Shown: one piece after another, positions 17,214-25,142 of the stretch
Layout of the letters: the number at the start of each line of letters is the position of its first letter
How positions within the stretch are numbered: position 1 is the stretch's first letter
Assembly (NCBI GenBank): GCA_028291455.1
Contig: JAQGHY010000208.1
Coordinates: 1-35,842, forward strand
DNA: 35,842 bases
Direction: 5' to 3'
From: Rubritepida sp.
Lineage (GTDB): Bacteria; Pseudomonadota; Alphaproteobacteria; Acetobacterales; Acetobacteraceae
Translations under genes and position numbers: made by a program
Notes under the pieces: generated by a model
Seen by the model: only the letters and a program-made list of their open reading frames with translations
Database searches by the model: none
What the model was told of the DNA's origin: nothing

Positions 17214-18269
17214 TCAGAGCGGCGGGAGGATGCGGGCGGCGCGATAGCCGGCGATCTGCTCGGAAAACATGGTCCAGGAGTTCACGAAGCCCTGGAACCC
17301 GGCCTGGCGCGCCGCTGTCATCGAGCAGAGCACGTCGTAATCCATGCCCATGAAGAAGTCGAAGAAGCCCCAGTTCGCGACCTGTCCCAGCGGCAGGGCA
17401 AGGCCGTGGCGCGCGCGGATCCGCTCCCACACGGCCTCCTTGCCGTCGCTCCAGAAGGTCATGTAGCGGCTGGCGACACCGCCCGGACGGCAGCCGAATT
17501 GTTCCGCCAGGAAGGGCCAGAGGTCGCACCAGCGGAAGGCGTCGCCGTTGGTCATGTTGAACGCGCGGTTCGCGCAGCTGTTCTCGCCCAGCATCCAGAG
17601 CACGCCGTCGGCGAGCAGCTTGGCGTCCGTCACCTCATGCAGCGCGTCCCAGGTGCCGGGCGTGCCCGGGAAGTCGAAGGGCTCGTCCAGCTCGCGGCAG
17701 ATCGCGGCATAGGCGCCCAGCGTCGAGACCATGTTGCGGGCCCGGCCGGGCGCGACGTCCAGCACGAAATTCGGGCGGCTGGTGGACCAGACCCACGCCT
17801 TGCCGCGCTGCCGTCCGGCGATGAAATCCTGCTGCTCGTAGTAGAAATTCGCCGACGGATGGCGCGGATCGTCCTCGCGCGAGGGCGTGCGGTAAGCGCC
17901 CAGATGCATGCCGTACCACTTGGCGCCGTGGATGAGATGGATATGCGCCAGGCGCGGCAGGCTGGCCTCGGCGGCATCCACCAGGTTGCGCAGCATGCGC
18001 AGGTTGCCGGGCACGTCCTCCACGCCCGTCTCGTCATGCGGCGCGCGCGAGGCATAGACGACGTGGCTGATATCGGGATGCGCGGAGAGCGCCTGCGTCA
18101 GGCGCTGGGGGTCATCGAGGTCGGCGGTGAGCCAGAGGTCGTCGCCCGCGGGCTTGTTGCGCGACAGCCCGATCACGGTCTGGCCAGGCATGGCCCTGCC
18201 CTGCTCCAGGACGCGGCTCGCCGCCGCTCCCGTCGCTCCCACGACCAGCGTGACCCGCCTGTTGTCCAT
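17214..18269 (-). CDS. PRISE-family SDR reductase (progesterone 5-beta-reductase / iridoid synthase-like)
   Basis: 351 residues from the ATG at 18269 (MDNRRVTLVV); the ORF track start at 18818 overlaps the divergent gene. The nucleotide-binding motif is VVGATGAAASRVLEQ near residues 9-23. The PRISE catalytic pair is visible: Lys117 in HGAKWYGMHLG and Tyr143/Tyr144 in NFYYEQQDF, replacing the usual SDR YxxxK. PRISE enzymes reduce the carbon-carbon double bond of enones with NADPH; plant members act on steroids and iridoids, while bacterial members have unclear substrates. Length fits the family (about 350-390). It precedes the periplasmic binding protein by 80 bases and is divergent from the Bug-type binding protein, so it may modify an imported enone-like compound. 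That link is inference. Confidence 0.86.
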   Translation of the reverse strand: MDNRRVTLVVGATGAAASRVLEQGRAMPGQTVIGLSRNKPAGDDLWLTADLDDPQRLTQALSAHPDISHVVYASRAPHDETGVEDVPGNLRMLRNLVDAAEASLPRLAHIHLIHGAKWYGMHLGAYRTPSREDDPRHPSANFYYEQQDFIAGRQRGKAWVWSTSRPNFVLDVAPGRARNMVSTLGAYAAICRELDEPFDFPGTPGTWDALHEVTDAKLLADGVLWMLGENSCANRAFNMTNGDAFRWCDLWPFLAEQFGCRPGGVASRYMTFWSDGKEAVWERIRARHGLALPLGQVANWGFFDFFMGMDYDVLCSMTAARQAGFQGFVNSWTMFSEQIAGYRAARILPPL

Positions 18270-18380
18270 TGAGACCAGCTCCCTGCCGCGTCGCTCCTTC
18301 TCGCACCCTGCCACGCGAAGGGTCCAGCGCGACGCGGCGCGATTATTGCTTGTGCATTGCAGCATCGCAGGGCCCGACAT

Positions 18381-19358
18381 ATGACGCAGCACGCCATCTC
18401 CGCGACCCGCCGCGCCCTGCTGGGGCTCGCCGCCCTGCCGCTCGCGGCACCTGCGCTCGCGCAAACTTCCAGCTATCCATCCCGCCCGCTCCGCCTCCTC
18501 GTCGGCTTCGGCGCGGGGGGTATCGGCGATCTCGTCGCCCGCATCGCGGCGGAAGGGATGAGCCAGGTGCTGGGCCAGTCCATCGTCATCGAGAACCGCA
18601 CCGGCGCCGGCGGCAACATCGCCTTCGAGACGGCGGCGCGCGCCACGCCCGACGGCTACACGCTCGTCATCGCCAATGTCGCGGGGCTCGCGGTGAATCC
18701 GGTGCTGATGCCGAGCGCCAGCTTCGACGCCACGCGCGATCTCGTGACCGTGGCGCCCCTGGCGATGACGCCGCATGTGCTGGTGGTCAAGCCGGATTTC
18801 GCGACCGACCTGCCGCATTTACTGGCACGCGCGCGCGCCGGGGGCGACATCAACTGGAGCACGGCCGGCGTCGGCAGCTCGCCGCACCAGACCATGCTGC
18901 TGGCCCAGTCGCTCGGCCAGGCGCGCTTCACGCCGGTGCATTACCGCTCCGGCGCGCTTGGCGTGCAGGCGGTGCTGACCGGTGAGGTGCAGGTGACGTC
19001 CGAGGCGACGGCCGTGGTGGTCGAGCACATCCGCGCCGGCACGTTGCGGGGGTTGGCGGCCTGCTCGACCGAGCGTCTCGCCTTGCTGCCGGAAGTGCCG
19101 ACCACGGGCGAGGCCGGCGTGCCCGGTCTCACCAACGGCTCCAACGCCGGCATCGCCGTGCCGCGCGGCGTGCCGGAGGCGATCCGCGCCCGGCTGGCGG
19201 AAGCCATCGCCCAGGCGCTGGAATTGCCGAGCGTGCGCGAGCGGCTGGCGCGGCAGGGCACCTCCGCCATGGCGGGCGACGCCGCGAGCTTCGATGCCTT
19301 CGTGGAGTCCGAGCGCCTGCGGTGGCGCCCGCTGCTGACGGGCTTGGCGCCCGCCTGA
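18381..19358 (+). CDS. Bug-family tripartite tricarboxylate transporter substrate-binding protein
   Basis: 325 residues from the ATG at 18381; the ORF track's TTG at 18357 is less likely. It starts with ATRRALLGLAALPLAAPALAQ, a signal peptide with an RR pair. The mature protein reads YPSRPLRLLVGFGAGGIGDLVARIAAEGMSQVLGQSIVIENRTGAGG, the hallmark opening of Bug (TctC-like) receptors, followed by ATPDGYTLVIAN and, near the C terminus, AVPRGVPEAIRARL and a LARQGT-like block. Bug proteins capture carboxylates, amides or nicotinate-like ligands in the periplasm. No TctA or TctB membrane gene is present in the window, which is common for this very expanded family. The ligand is unknown. It converges on pmbA, with 3 bases between stops, and is divergent from the PRISE gene. 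Confidence 0.92.
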   Translation: MTQHAISATRRALLGLAALPLAAPALAQTSSYPSRPLRLLVGFGAGGIGDLVARIAAEGMSQVLGQSIVIENRTGAGGNIAFETAARATPDGYTLVIANVAGLAVNPVLMPSASFDATRDLVTVAPLAMTPHVLVVKPDFATDLPHLLARARAGGDINWSTAGVGSSPHQTMLLAQSLGQARFTPVHYRSGALGVQAVLTGEVQVTSEATAVVVEHIRAGTLRGLAACSTERLALLPEVPTTGEAGVPGLTNGSNAGIAVPRGVPEAIRARLAEAIAQALELPSVRERLARQGTSAMAGDAASFDAFVESERLRWRPLLTGLAPA

Positions 19359-19361
19359 AGC

Positions 19362-20690
19362 TCAGGCGCCCGCGAGCGTCATCCCGTCGATCCGCAAGGT
19401 CGGCACGTCCGTGCCGCGCTTGAAGACGAGGTCGTTGGCCGCGGTCATGGCTAGGAACATCTCGGGCAGCTTGCCGGCGATGGTGATCTCGCCCACTGCC
19501 TCGGCCAGTTGCCCGTCGCGGATCATGAAGCCGGCCGCGCCGCGCGAGTAGTCGCCGGTGATGCCGTTCACGCCCATGCCGATGAGCTCGGTGACGTAGA
19601 GGCCCTCGCGGATATCGGCCATCAGCGCCGCCGGCGTCAGGCTGCCCGCCGCGAGCCACAGGTTGGTCGGCGAGGGCGAGGGCGGGCCGCCCGTGCCGCG
19701 TCCCGCATGGCCGGTGCTTGCCATGCCGAGCTGCTTGCCGCTGCGCCCGTCGAGCAGCCAGGTGGTGAGCACGCCGTCCTCGATCAGCGCGCGGCGGATG
19801 CCGGGCTGGCCCTCGCCGTCGAAGGGGCGCGAGCGGGGGCCGCGCGGGCGCAGCGGGTCGTCCCAGACCATGGCGCCCACCGGCAGGATGCGCTTGCCCA
19901 GCGCGTCCTTCAGGAACGAGGTGCCGCGCGCGATGGAGGCGCCGTTGATGGCGCTGACGAGATGCCCGATCAGCGAGGAGGCCACGCGGGGATCGTAGAC
20001 CACCGAGAGCCGCGTGCTCTTCGGCCGGATCGGGTTGAGGCGGGCCACGGCGCGTTCGCCGGCGCTGCGGCCGATCTCGGCGGCTGCCTCCAGGTCGGAG
20101 AGATAGGTCGCGCTGGAATAGTCGTAGTCGCGCTGCATGCCCGTCCCCTCGCCGGCCAGCGCCGTGGCGGAGAGCGAGTGCGAGGAGCGCGCATAGGTGC
20201 CGAAGAAGCCGCGCGTGGTGGCCAGCGCGCGCCGTCCGCGCGACCAGCCGGCCGAGGCGCCCTCGCTGTTGGTGACGCCGTGGACGGCCATCGCCGCCTC
20301 CTCCGCGATGGCGGCGGTGGCGAGCAGCGCATCGGCATCGGGCTCGGCATCGTCGGTGAGGTCGAGCGGGCCGGCATCCATCGGCGGCAGCGCTTCGAGC
20401 AGCGTGGCATAGCCATCCGCCGGCACCACCCGCGCCATGGCGACGGCGCGCTCCGCCAGCGCGGCGAAGCCGGAGACCGAGGCATCGGTCCCGCTGACGA
20501 TCGCCATGCGGTCGCCGAGGAAGACGCGCAGGCCGATATCGATGCTCTCCGAGCGCTCAAGCTGCTCGATGGCACCCAGGCGCCGCTGCACGGAGAGCGA
20601 GGCCGAATGCACCAGCAGCGCATCGGCCTGATCCGCCCCGGCGGCGCGGGCGGCGGTCAGCAGGGCTTCGAGGACCGAGGCGTCCTTCAT
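19362..20690 (-). CDS. pmbA: TldD/PmbA family metalloprotease-like protein (PmbA/TldE)
   Basis: 442 residues from the ATG at 20690, which overlaps the stop of the M16 peptidase gene (ATGA), so the two are translationally coupled. Family features are the N-terminal VQRRLGAIEQLERSESIDIGLRVFLGDRMA, the central VVYDPRVASSLIGHLVSAINGASIARGTSFLKDALG, and the C-terminal blocks GTGGPPSPSPTNLWL and YVTELIGMGVNGITGDYSRGAAGF. Length is that of PmbA (about 450). In enterobacteria TldD and TldE form a heterodimeric protease that matures microcins and degrades CcdA; TldE itself lacks the HExxxH metal site, and none is visible here. The TldD partner is not in the window. Confidence 0.92.
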   Translation of the reverse strand: MKDASVLEALLTAARAAGADQADALLVHSASLSVQRRLGAIEQLERSESIDIGLRVFLGDRMAIVSGTDASVSGFAALAERAVAMARVVPADGYATLLEALPPMDAGPLDLTDDAEPDADALLATAAIAEEAAMAVHGVTNSEGASAGWSRGRRALATTRGFFGTYARSSHSLSATALAGEGTGMQRDYDYSSATYLSDLEAAAEIGRSAGERAVARLNPIRPKSTRLSVVYDPRVASSLIGHLVSAINGASIARGTSFLKDALGKRILPVGAMVWDDPLRPRGPRSRPFDGEGQPGIRRALIEDGVLTTWLLDGRSGKQLGMASTGHAGRGTGGPPSPSPTNLWLAAGSLTPAALMADIREGLYVTELIGMGVNGITGDYSRGAAGFMIRDGQLAEAVGEITIAGKLPEMFLAMTAANDLVFKRGTDVPTLRIDGMTLAGA

Positions 20691-21952
20691 GCCGCGAGCT
20701 TTCCGGCGATGTCGCCCAGGCTCAGCACCTTGCCGATCGGCCCCAGCGTCGCCAGCGTCGGCTTGCCCCGGAAGAGGCGGGCGGCGGCGAGCTGGATTTC
20801 CTCGACGGTGACCGCGGCGATACGCGCCTTGGTCTCCTCGATGGGGATGATGCGGCCATGCACCTGCAACTGCCGGGCGATCTGCTCGCAACGGCTGCCG
20901 GTGGATTCCAGCGACATCAGCAGCGAGGCGCGTAACTGCGCCTTGGCGCGGTTCAGCTCCTCCACGGTCACGTCGAGCTGGACGCGGCGCAGCTCGTCAA
21001 TGGCGACGGGGACGAGCTCGGCCACCTGCTCCTCGCCGGTGCCGGCGTAGATCGCGAAGACGCCGGTATCGTCGTAGGGGCTGGCGAAGGAATAGATCGA
21101 ATAGACCAGCCCGCGCCGCTCGCGGATTTCCTGGAACAGCCGCGACGACATGCCGCCGCCGAGCAGGATGGAGAGCAGCTGCACCGGGTAGTGATCGGGA
21201 TCGGTATAGGTTGCCGAGGGGAAGCCGAGGACGAGATGCACCTGGTCCAGGTCGCGCTCCTCGCGGTACTCGCCGCCGGCATAGAGGGCGGTCTCCGGCT
21301 CGTGCGGGGTGACGGCGGGCAGGTCGGCGAAGTGCTTCTCGACCATGGCGAGCAGGTCCTCGTGCTCCAGCGCGCCGGCGGCGGCGACGACCATGCGGGA
21401 GGGGCCGTAATGGCGCGTCATGTAGCCGGACAGCACGTCGCGCTGCATGCCGGCGATGATCTCCTCGGTGCCCAAGGTGGGGCGGCCCATCGCCTGGTTG
21501 GGAAAGCAGGCGTGCTGAAAATGGTCGAAGATGATGTCGTCGGGCGTGTCGTTCGCCTGGCCGATCTCCTGCAGGATCACGCCGCGCTCACGCTCCAGCT
21601 CCTCGGGGATCAGCGTGGAGTGGCAGAGGATGTCGCCGATGATATCGGCCGCCAGCGCCGTGTCCTCCTTGAGGACCTTGCAGTAGTAGGCCGTCTGCTC
21701 GCGCGCCGTGTAGGCATTGATCTGGCCGCCGACATTCTCGATCTCACGGGCGATCGCCGCCGCATCGCGCCGCGCGGTGCCCTTGAAGGCCATGTGCTCG
21801 AGGAAGTGCGAGGCGCCGTTCTCGGTCGCGGTTTCGTTGCGAGTGCCGGCATGGACATAGGCGCCGATGGAGACGGTCTCGACGCGCGGCATGGTCTCGC
21901 TGGCGACGAGGAGACCACTGGGCAAGCGCGTGACGCGGACGGAATCGGACAT
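20687..21952 (-). CDS. M16 family zinc metallopeptidase (processing-peptidase-like)
   Basis: 421 residues, the normal length of single-domain-pair bacterial M16B peptidases. The inverted zinc motif HFLEH (His49, Glu52, His53) is intact, and the distal ligand Glu129 lies in VILQEIGQ. The GGINAYTxREQT-like block reads GGQINAYTAREQTAYY, and the RGLVYSIYSFASPYDDTGVF segment near residue 290 is the substrate-binding R/Y region, also intact. The protein resembles the beta subunit of mitochondrial processing peptidase. No signal peptide is seen, so it is probably cytosolic. In many alphaproteobacteria this gene follows thrC, as here (185-base gap); it is coupled to pmbA by an ATGA overlap. Substrates in bacteria are not well known. 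Confidence 0.94.
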   Translation of the reverse strand: MSDSVRVTRLPSGLLVASETMPRVETVSIGAYVHAGTRNETATENGASHFLEHMAFKGTARRDAAAIAREIENVGGQINAYTAREQTAYYCKVLKEDTALAADIIGDILCHSTLIPEELERERGVILQEIGQANDTPDDIIFDHFQHACFPNQAMGRPTLGTEEIIAGMQRDVLSGYMTRHYGPSRMVVAAAGALEHEDLLAMVEKHFADLPAVTPHEPETALYAGGEYREERDLDQVHLVLGFPSATYTDPDHYPVQLLSILLGGGMSSRLFQEIRERRGLVYSIYSFASPYDDTGVFAIYAGTGEEQVAELVPVAIDELRRVQLDVTVEELNRAKAQLRASLLMSLESTGSRCEQIARQLQVHGRIIPIEETKARIAAVTVEEIQLAAARLFRGKPTLATLGPIGKVLSLGDIAGKLAA

Positions 21953-22011
21953 GTCTTTGGGGGACTTTCTGGGCTGGTCGGGAATGGGACCATTCCTAGC
22001 CCGCTTCGGGC

Positions 22012-22037
22012 CGGGCCGAAACCTTGGGCCGAAACCT
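22012..22037. repeat. 13-bp tandem duplication between thrC and the M16 peptidase gene
   Basis: A 13-base unit, GGGCCGAAACCT preceded by C or T, occurs twice head to tail. It lies about 60 bases before the M16 start codon in the 185-base gap behind thrC. No gene is supported in this gap. A loose inverted repeat (GGTGCCGGTCC against GGACCGGCGCC, one mismatch, long loop) also lies near the end of thrC and may help termination. Confidence 0.6.
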
Positions 22038-22137
22038 AGGGGTGGAGCTGGACGGGGGCGAGCATCCTCATATCTGGTGCCGGTCCCGTGTCTTCAACCT
22101 TCACACCGTCGGACCGGCGCCACCGGCGAAGTAAGCC

Positions 22138-23550
22138 TCAGGCTTCGACGGTGTTCCGCCGGGCATGGGCGCGGACCTGCGCCTCCACTTCGCGCAACTC
22201 GTTCGGCAGCACGGTAAACCGCTCCTCCCGCTCGTAAAGGTCAGCCAGCGCCAGCGGCAAACGCGGGTGGATGCCGGTGGCGCGCTGCACCGCATCGGGG
22301 AACTTCGCCGGATGCGCCGTGGCGGCGATGATCACCGGCATATGCAAGTCGCTCGGCGCCAGGGCGCGGGCGGCGGCTGTGGCGATGGCGGTATGGGGAT
22401 CGGCGAGGTAGCCGGCGTCGCGGTGCAGATGCGCGATCTCGGCCAGGGTGCCGGGATCGTCCAGTGTGAAGCCGGAGAAGAGCTTCGTCGCCTCTCGCCA
22501 TGTCGCGTCGGGAACCGGCATGCGGCCGGTGGCGCGGAAGGCCGACATCTGCTGCGCGGTGGCGACGGGATCGCGGCCGAGCAGCTCGAAGAGCAGCCGC
22601 TCGAAGTTGCTGCTGACCTGGATGTCCATCGAGGGCGAGAGCGAGGGCTCGACGCCGCGCGCGCTCATGTCGTTGCTGGCGAGGAAGCGGGACAGGATAT
22701 CGTTGCGGTTGGAGCCGATGATGAAGTGCTTGATCGGCAGCCCCATCTGCTTGGCCGCCCAGGCCGCCAGCACATTGCCGAAATTGCCGGTGGGAACGGA
22801 GACCGCGACCTCGCGGTCCGGCGCGCCGAGACTCAGCGCGGCGGCGGCGTAGTAGGGGATCTGCGCGGCGATGCGCGCCCAGTTGATGGAGTTCACCGCG
22901 GCGAGCCGCATTTCCGTCCGGAAAGGCGCGTCCACGAACATCGCCTTCACCAGGTCCTGGCAATCGTCGAAGCTGCCCTGGATCGCGATATTGGCGACGT
23001 TGGGCGAAAGCACCGTCGTCATCTGGCGGCGCTGCACCTCACTGGTGCGGCCCTGCGGATGCAGGATTACGAGGTCGAGGCTCGGGCGGTCGCGGCAGGC
23101 CTCGATGGCGGCGCTGCCGGTGTCGCCGCTGGTGGCGCCGACGATGGTGATGCGCTCGCCGCGCTTGGTCAGCACATGGTCGAAGAGGCGGGCGAGGAGC
23201 TGGAGCGCCACGTCCTTGAAGGCCAGCGTCGGGCCATGAAACAGCTCCAGCGCGAAGTCGCGCGGGCCGAGCTGGACCAGCGGGACCACGGCGGGGTGGC
23301 GGAAGCTGGCATAGGCCTCGGTGGTGAAGCCGTGCAGCTCGTCGAAGGTGAGGGCATCGCCGGTGAAGCGGTGGATCAGCCGGGCGGAGAGTTCCGCATA
23401 GGGCAGGCCGCGCAGGGCCCGCCACTCGTCAGGCGAGAGCACCGGCCAGGATTCCGGCATGAAGAGCCCGCCATCCTCGGCGAGGCCGGCGAGAAGGACA
23501 TCCTCGAAGCCGCGCGGGGCGGCCTCTCCGCGGGTGGAGACGTAGCGCAT
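22138..23550 (-). CDS. thrC: Threonine synthase
   Basis: 470 residues from the ATG at 23550 (MRYVSTRGEA), which is where the family normally starts; an in-frame ATG three codons earlier (23559) is also possible, and the ORF-track start at 23769 overlaps aqpZ. The enzyme converts O-phosphohomoserine to threonine with PLP. Visible features are the N-terminal RYVSTRGEAAPRGFEDVLLAGLAEDGGLFMPE, the PLP lysine in HGPTLAFKDVALQLL, the phosphate-binding ATSGDTGSAAIEA, and VSVPTGNFGNVLAAWAAKQMGLP. The C-terminal block ending IIAATAHPAKFPDAV is typical. Length fits the long, yeast-like type II class of proteobacteria. It is divergent from aqpZ (212 bases, no gene seen) and upstream of the M16 and pmbA genes. 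Confidence 0.96.
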   Translation of the reverse strand: MRYVSTRGEAAPRGFEDVLLAGLAEDGGLFMPESWPVLSPDEWRALRGLPYAELSARLIHRFTGDALTFDELHGFTTEAYASFRHPAVVPLVQLGPRDFALELFHGPTLAFKDVALQLLARLFDHVLTKRGERITIVGATSGDTGSAAIEACRDRPSLDLVILHPQGRTSEVQRRQMTTVLSPNVANIAIQGSFDDCQDLVKAMFVDAPFRTEMRLAAVNSINWARIAAQIPYYAAAALSLGAPDREVAVSVPTGNFGNVLAAWAAKQMGLPIKHFIIGSNRNDILSRFLASNDMSARGVEPSLSPSMDIQVSSNFERLLFELLGRDPVATAQQMSAFRATGRMPVPDATWREATKLFSGFTLDDPGTLAEIAHLHRDAGYLADPHTAIATAAARALAPSDLHMPVIIAATAHPAKFPDAVQRATGIHPRLPLALADLYEREERFTVLPNELREVEAQVRAHARRNTVEA

Positions 23551-23762
23551 GCAGGGCATAGGCGCTGGAGTGCCGCCGAGGTCAAGATGCTCGACAGCCG
23601 CCGCGATTTTGCCGGGGGGCCGAGCCGCTATTCCTGGGAGTGGCGGCAAGCGACCGATTGAGGCTAACCTTGCCTTAATGGGAAGCTCACCCGAGGTTTT
23701 CATCGGAGTGCGCCGGCCGCTTCGGCGCCTGGCCTTCTGAAACCGACCGGCAAGGAAAAAAC

Positions 23763-24464
23763 GTGGCAAACGACATGCAGCGGCGCCTGACCGCCGAATT
23801 CATCGGAACCTTCTGGCTTGTCTTCGGCGGTTGCGGCGCTGCCGTCTTCGCCGCGGCCTTTCCGCAGCTGGGCATCGGCTTCCTCGGCGTCTCCTTCGCC
23901 TTCGGCCTCACGGTGCTGACCATGGCCTATGCGGTCGGCCATATCTCGGGCGGCCACTTCAACCCGGCCGTCACGCTCGGCCTCTGGGCCGCGGGGCGTT
24001 GCGCCAACAAGCACGTGATCCCCTATGTCGTCGTCCAGGTTGCGGGCGCGATCGTGGCGGCCGGCGCGCTCTGGGTGATTGCCTCCGGCAAACCCGACTG
24101 GATCCCGGGCGGCTTCGCCTCCAACGGCTTCGGCGCGCTGAGCCCCGGCAAGTACAGCATGGAGGCCTGCTTCCTGGCCGAGCTGATCCTCACCTTCGTC
24201 TTCCTGGTGATCATCACCGGCACGACCTCGAAGGGCGCGGCGACGGGCTTTGCGGGCATCCCCATCGGCCTAGCGCTGACGCTGATCCATCTCATCTCGA
24301 TCCCGATCACCAATACCTCGGTAAACCCGGCCCGCAGCACGGCGCCGGCGCTCTTTGCGGGGGGCGAGTATCTCGGGCAGCTCTGGCTGTTCTGGCTGGC
24401 GCCGATCATGGGCGCAATGATCGCGGGCGTGCTGGCCCGCGTGCTTTACGAGAAGCCGGAGTGA
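23763..24464 (+). CDS. aqpZ: Aquaporin Z
   Basis: 233 residues from a GTG start; AAGGA six bases upstream supports it over the ATG at 23775. Six hydrophobic segments and the two NPA half-helices are present: NPA at 67-69 (GGHFNPAV) and NPA at 188-190 (SVNPARS). The selectivity filter of water-specific aquaporins is seen as an N-terminal Phe (TFWLVFGG), His176 (TLIHLIS), the Thr in NTSVNPAR and the Arg after the second NPA. It forms a tetrameric water channel in the inner membrane. The NTF2-like gene follows 71 bases later. A second, broken copy of the last 75 codons lies at 31908, so this copy is the intact one of a duplication. Confidence 0.96.
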   Translation: MANDMQRRLTAEFIGTFWLVFGGCGAAVFAAAFPQLGIGFLGVSFAFGLTVLTMAYAVGHISGGHFNPAVTLGLWAAGRCANKHVIPYVVVQVAGAIVAAGALWVIASGKPDWIPGGFASNGFGALSPGKYSMEACFLAELILTFVFLVIITGTTSKGAATGFAGIPIGLALTLIHLISIPITNTSVNPARSTAPALFAGGEYLGQLWLFWLAPIMGAMIAGVLARVLYEKPE

Positions 24465-24501
24465 ACAACGCTTCCGTTTGGTAACCGCCGTGTTAGCCTG
24501 A

Positions 24502-24527
24502 CCCTGGCCGGGAAACACCGGCCAGGG
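24502..24527 (+). promoter_or_regulatory. Ribosome-site-proximal hairpin in the aqpZ / NTF2-like leader
   Basis: CCCTGGCCGG and CCGGCCAGGG form a perfect 10-base stem with a GAAACA loop. The right arm ends inside the AGGGAGG Shine-Dalgarno of the NTF2-like gene (ATG at 24536), so the stem would partly mask it. In the second copy (32172-32197) the inner six pairs and the loop are unchanged while the outer pairs are weakened by a G-T pair and one mismatch. It could also attenuate read-through from aqpZ. Confidence 0.6.
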
Positions 24528-24535
24528 AGGACAAC

Positions 24536-24988
24536 ATGAATCTGAACCGTCGCAATCTGGCCGCCGCCGGCGCGGCCGCGCTCCTCGTCGGAGCCCTGCC
24601 CGCCGCCGCGCAAACCGCCGACGACCGGGCCGTAGCCCAGGCCGTCGAGGCACTCACCCGGGCCCTGCTCAACCCCGACCGCGCCGCGCTCGAAGCATTG
24701 ACGCATGATGCGCTGAGCTACGGCCACTCGGCCGGTCGGATCGAGAACAAGGCGCAGTTCATCGCCGCGCTGGTCGAACGCGGCAATCCGTTCGGCGAGA
24801 TCCACATCAGCGAGCAGACCATCGCGGTCGTCGGGGATGACGCGATCGTGCGTCACTTCTTCACCGGCAACACCACCGGCGGCGGGCGCGTGACGCCGGT
24901 GCGGATCGGCATCCTGCAGGTCTGGAAGAAGCAGGGCACCAACTGGCGGATGTTCGCGCGGCAGGCGTTCGTGCGTCCTACGGCCTAG
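24536..24988 (+). CDS. Exported NTF2-like (DUF4440 / SnoaL-like) small protein, copy A
   Basis: 150 residues with a strong GGAGG Shine-Dalgarno. It starts MNLNRRNLAAAGAAALLVGALPAAAQ, a signal peptide with an RR pair and an AxA cleavage site near residue 25; Tat or Sec export is possible. The mature part (about 125 residues) fits one NTF2-like cone fold: an N-terminal helix (AVAQAVEALTRALLNPDRAALEALTHDALSYGHS), then ENKAQFIAALVERGNPFGEIHIS, and strands with AIVRHFFTGNT and ILQVWKKQGTNWRMFARQAF. The W-x-x-x-x-x-x-W-R ending is typical of DUF4440 proteins. These bind or transform small ligands; nothing specific can be assigned. A 93 percent identical paralogue lies at 32206. The gene follows aqpZ and is ended by a clear terminator. 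Confidence 0.85.
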   Translation: MNLNRRNLAAAGAAALLVGALPAAAQTADDRAVAQAVEALTRALLNPDRAALEALTHDALSYGHSAGRIENKAQFIAALVERGNPFGEIHISEQTIAVVGDDAIVRHFFTGNTTGGGRVTPVRIGILQVWKKQGTNWRMFARQAFVRPTA

Positions 24989-24994
24989 CGGGAC

Positions 24995-25029
24995 CTGAGG
25001 GGCTCCGGCCCCTCAGCTTCTCCTTCATC
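24995..25029 (+). terminator. Rho-independent terminator after NTF2-like gene, copy A
   Basis: CTGAGGGG and CCCCTCAG form a perfect 8-base stem with a CTCCGG loop (24995-25016), followed by the T-rich CTTCTCCTTCATC. It starts 6 bases after the TAG stop. An analogous hairpin follows the second copy. Confidence 0.8.
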
Positions 25030-25079
25030 CCCGGCGCGTTTCGCCGCACGACATTACAAAACCCCATCATCGAAAATCC

Positions 25080-25096
25080 CGCGAAACCATTTCGCG
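25080..25096. promoter_or_regulatory. Perfect palindrome upstream of the MBL-fold gene
   Basis: CGCGAAA and TTTCGCG flank a 3-base spacer about 46 bases before the MBL start codon. It is followed by CTCCTTTTT, so it could be an operator or a second terminator behind the aqpZ/NTF2 unit. I found no convincing -35/-10 pair nearby. Confidence 0.4.
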
Positions 25097-25142
25097 CCGT
25101 TCTCCTTTTTGACTTGCCCCCTGCGGCAGGAGAGCCAGTCCG

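Larger units (their letters stand above)
24237..25030 (+). repeat. Segmental duplication, copy A (aqpZ 3' end + NTF2-like gene + terminator)
   Basis: From 24237 this stretch lines up with 31908 onward in the same orientation. The match covers codons 159-233 of aqpZ, the intergenic hairpin and the whole NTF2-like gene, and fades past the terminator. By eye about nine bases in ten agree across the aqpZ part and leader, and the encoded NTF2-like proteins differ at 11 of 150 positions. Copy A is the one with an intact aqpZ. Confidence 0.93.

Noticed and set aside
19509-21050. 513-codon plus-strand frame opposite pmbA and the M16 gene
   Set aside because: Antisense shadow of two well-recognised genes; no domain seen in its translation.
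25101-25142. TTGACT as a -35 box for the MBL gene
   Set aside because: No acceptable -10 lies 16-18 bases downstream before the start codon.
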